Source: Bacteroidota bacterium
Lineage (GTDB): Bacteria > Bacteroidota > Bacteroidia > Chitinophagales > Chitinophagaceae
Length of the DNA stretch: 63,332 nucleotides
Reading direction: 5' to 3'
Assembly: GCA_013286315.1 (NCBI GenBank)
Contig: JABDFX010000010.1
Coordinates: forward strand, 1-63,332
Positions 62,281-63,332 of the stretch are shown piece after piece. The position numbers and the translations under genes were made by a program. Position 1 is the first letter of the stretch. Each line of letters begins with the position of its first letter. A model generated the notes under the pieces. The model was not told where the DNA came from. It saw only the letters and a program-made list of their open reading frames with translations, and searched no databases.

Positions 62281-63051
62281 TTATCCATTGAGCTTAAGAA
62301 ACCCCCCGTCGATCGGATAATCGTTTCCTGTAATAAACGAGGCTTCATCCGAACAGAGATATAATGCCATTGCAGCCACTTCCTCAGGGCTTGCCATCCG
62401 TCCGATCGGCTGACTGGCAGATAATTTTTTAAACATTTCTTCTTCCAGACCTGCATAATTTTTTGCAATGAACCCGTCCACAAAGGGCGTATGAACGCGC
62501 GCGGGGGATATCGAATTACAACGGATATTATATTTAATATAATCTTTCGCGATGGACAGTGTCATCGACAGAACGGCACCCTTGGTCATGCTATAGGCAA
62601 ACCGGTCAGGTAGTCCGACCTGCGCTGCAATAGACGCCATATTAAGGATCACCCCACCCTTCGCTTTCATATGTGGAATACAATTTCTTACCATGTGATA
62701 AACACCCTTCACGTTTACCGAAAATAATCTATCGAAATCCGCAGCACTTGTATTTTCCACAGTTCCGATATGTGCAATACCCGCATTATTAACCAGGATA
62801 TCCGGCGCCTGGATATCCACGATACGACTGATTGCATTTTGAACAGACAGTTCCTGGTCAACCGAGCAGGCCAGAAATTCTGCCTGAGCACCGGCCTGCC
62901 GGATCTGGTTAACAGTTTCCGCAGATCCGTTTTCATCTATATCAAGAACATATACCCGGGCACCTGCGAGTGCAAATACATGGCAGATTGCTCTTCCAAT
63001 TCCGGACCCGCCACCGGTGACCACGGCTGTTTTATTTTTTAAACTATACAT
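62281..63051 (-). CDS. Short-chain dehydrogenase/reductase
   Basis: This is a 256-aa NAD(P)-dependent oxidoreductase. TGGGSGIGRAI is the cofactor loop, LDID sets the adenosine pocket, LVNNAGIAHIG and the Ser-Tyr-Lys triad (MASIA, YSMTKGAV) are all present, and ITGNDYPIDGGF ends the family signature. The Asp at the end of strand 2 (VLDID) favours NAD over NADP. The substrate is unknown; sugar-acid dehydrogenases of this type are common next to FAD-linked oxidases. The start is taken at the second Met (63051) because the family begins MYSLKNKTAVVTGG-like. Confidence 0.9.
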   Translation of the reverse strand: MYSLKNKTAVVTGGGSGIGRAICHVFALAGARVYVLDIDENGSAETVNQIRQAGAQAEFLACSVDQELSVQNAISRIVDIQAPDILVNNAGIAHIGTVENTSAADFDRLFSVNVKGVYHMVRNCIPHMKAKGGVILNMASIAAQVGLPDRFAYSMTKGAVLSMTLSIAKDYIKYNIRCNSISPARVHTPFVDGFIAKNYAGLEEEMFKKLSASQPIGRMASPEEVAAMALYLCSDEASFITGNDYPIDGGFLKLNG

Positions 63052-63132
63052 AGGAGCCTTCAAATGCAAACCCGGATACCCTCCTGGTCTTTTTACAATG
63101 TTGCAGATTTAAAATGTTTTATGAAAATAAGG

Positions 63133-63140
63133 TAAATTTG
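63133..63140 (+). promoter_or_regulatory. -7 box before the FAD-linked oxidase
   Basis: TAAATTTG is a perfect TAnnTTTG match, 15 bases before the ATG. No convincing -33 TTG stands at 17-23 bases upstream. Confidence 0.5.
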
Positions 63141-63155
63141 CATCCATTTTTATCC

Positions 63156-63332
63156 ATGACGCAAAAGCTCCTTAATCTGTCCTCCCTGCTCGAAGGCGAA
63201 TTGTTTACTGACGAAACAACCAGGATATTATACGCTACTGATGCTTCCGCTTATCGTGAAATACCTCTTGCTGTGGCAATCCCCAGGTCGGTGGGAGACC
63301 TGAAAAAATTAATTTTATTTGCACGCGAAAAT
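63156..63332 (+). CDS. FAD-linked oxidase, N-terminal part only
   Basis: The first 59 codons of a gene running off the window. The product starts MTQKLLNLSSLLEGELFTDE, then ATDASAYREIPLAVAIPRSV and GDLKKLILFAREN. This matches the opening of the FAD-binding PCMH domain in GlpC/YdiJ-like lactate or 2-hydroxyacid dehydrogenases, where 'Y-A-T-D-A-S-x-Y-R' is characteristic. The C-terminal Fe-S part, if present, lies outside. It is divergent from the SDR gene. Confidence 0.75.
   Translation, partial: MTQKLLNLSSLLEGELFTDETTRILYATDASAYREIPLAVAIPRSVGDLKKLILFAREN

Overview
The window reads as chromosome of a member of the Bacteroidota, most likely the family Chitinophagaceae. The signs are promoters with the Bacteroidota -7 motif TAnnTTTG (before rplU, the PolX gene, the RRM gene, the PAP2 gene and others), few clear Shine-Dalgarno sites, and families typical of the phylum: FtsX-like permeases of about 800 aa, DUF3857 and DUF3667 proteins, a TonB-dependent receptor with a carboxypeptidase-regulatory domain, a single-RRM protein and a GH3-family protein. 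The taxonomic call is inference; no rRNA is present.

Layout. 0-9 kb: the 3' end of a GH20 beta-hexosaminidase, a gluconeogenic pair (ppsA, fbp), an AraC regulator, a parvulin-type isomerase, zwf with a PIG-L deacetylase, and a decayed SnoaL-like gene. 9-17.5 kb: an FtsX-like permease, a frameshifted epimerase, two poorly known genes, a small secreted protein and a second FtsX-like permease. 17.7-23.6 kb: a TolC/RND/adaptor efflux operon. 23.8-31.5 kb: VOC and TPR-like proteins, a TonB-dependent receptor, a LytS/LytTR two-component pair and a DUF3857 protein. 32-38.2 kb: a looser, AT-richer group with an HXXEE membrane protein, an AraC regulator overlapping a decayed VOC gene, a Ste24-like M48 homologue without its HEXXH segment, and a second DUF3857/transglutaminase protein.

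38.2-39.7 kb: the least ordinary stretch. Between the DUF3857 gene and ssrA (tmRNA, minus strand) lie four palindromic clusters made of inverted 11-nt units. A small ORF starts inside one cluster and stops inside another. A headless gene fragment sits just past the 3' end of ssrA. A similar 11-nt tandem lies at 13325-13346, upstream of a small lineage-specific gene.

39.9-63.3 kb: mostly housekeeping and envelope genes: rseP-dxr-GH3, rplU-rpmA, a Lys/Ala-rich histone-like peptide, PolX with a degenerate polymerase site, mazG with a large NtrY-like kinase, DUF3667, a TetR-TolC-EmrA-EmrB efflux operon with a clear operator, a PAP2 phosphatase, a GT39-type glycosyltransferase interrupted by an in-frame TAG, an RRM protein, an SDR dehydrogenase and the start of an FAD-linked oxidase.

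Together the genes describe a heterotroph with strong efflux and envelope-sensing capacity. Several genes show decay: the SnoaL and VOC relics, the epimerase frameshift, the glycosyltransferase nonsense codon and the catalytically dead M48 homologue. The most original signal is the 11-nt inverted-unit architecture around 38.5-39.05 kb.
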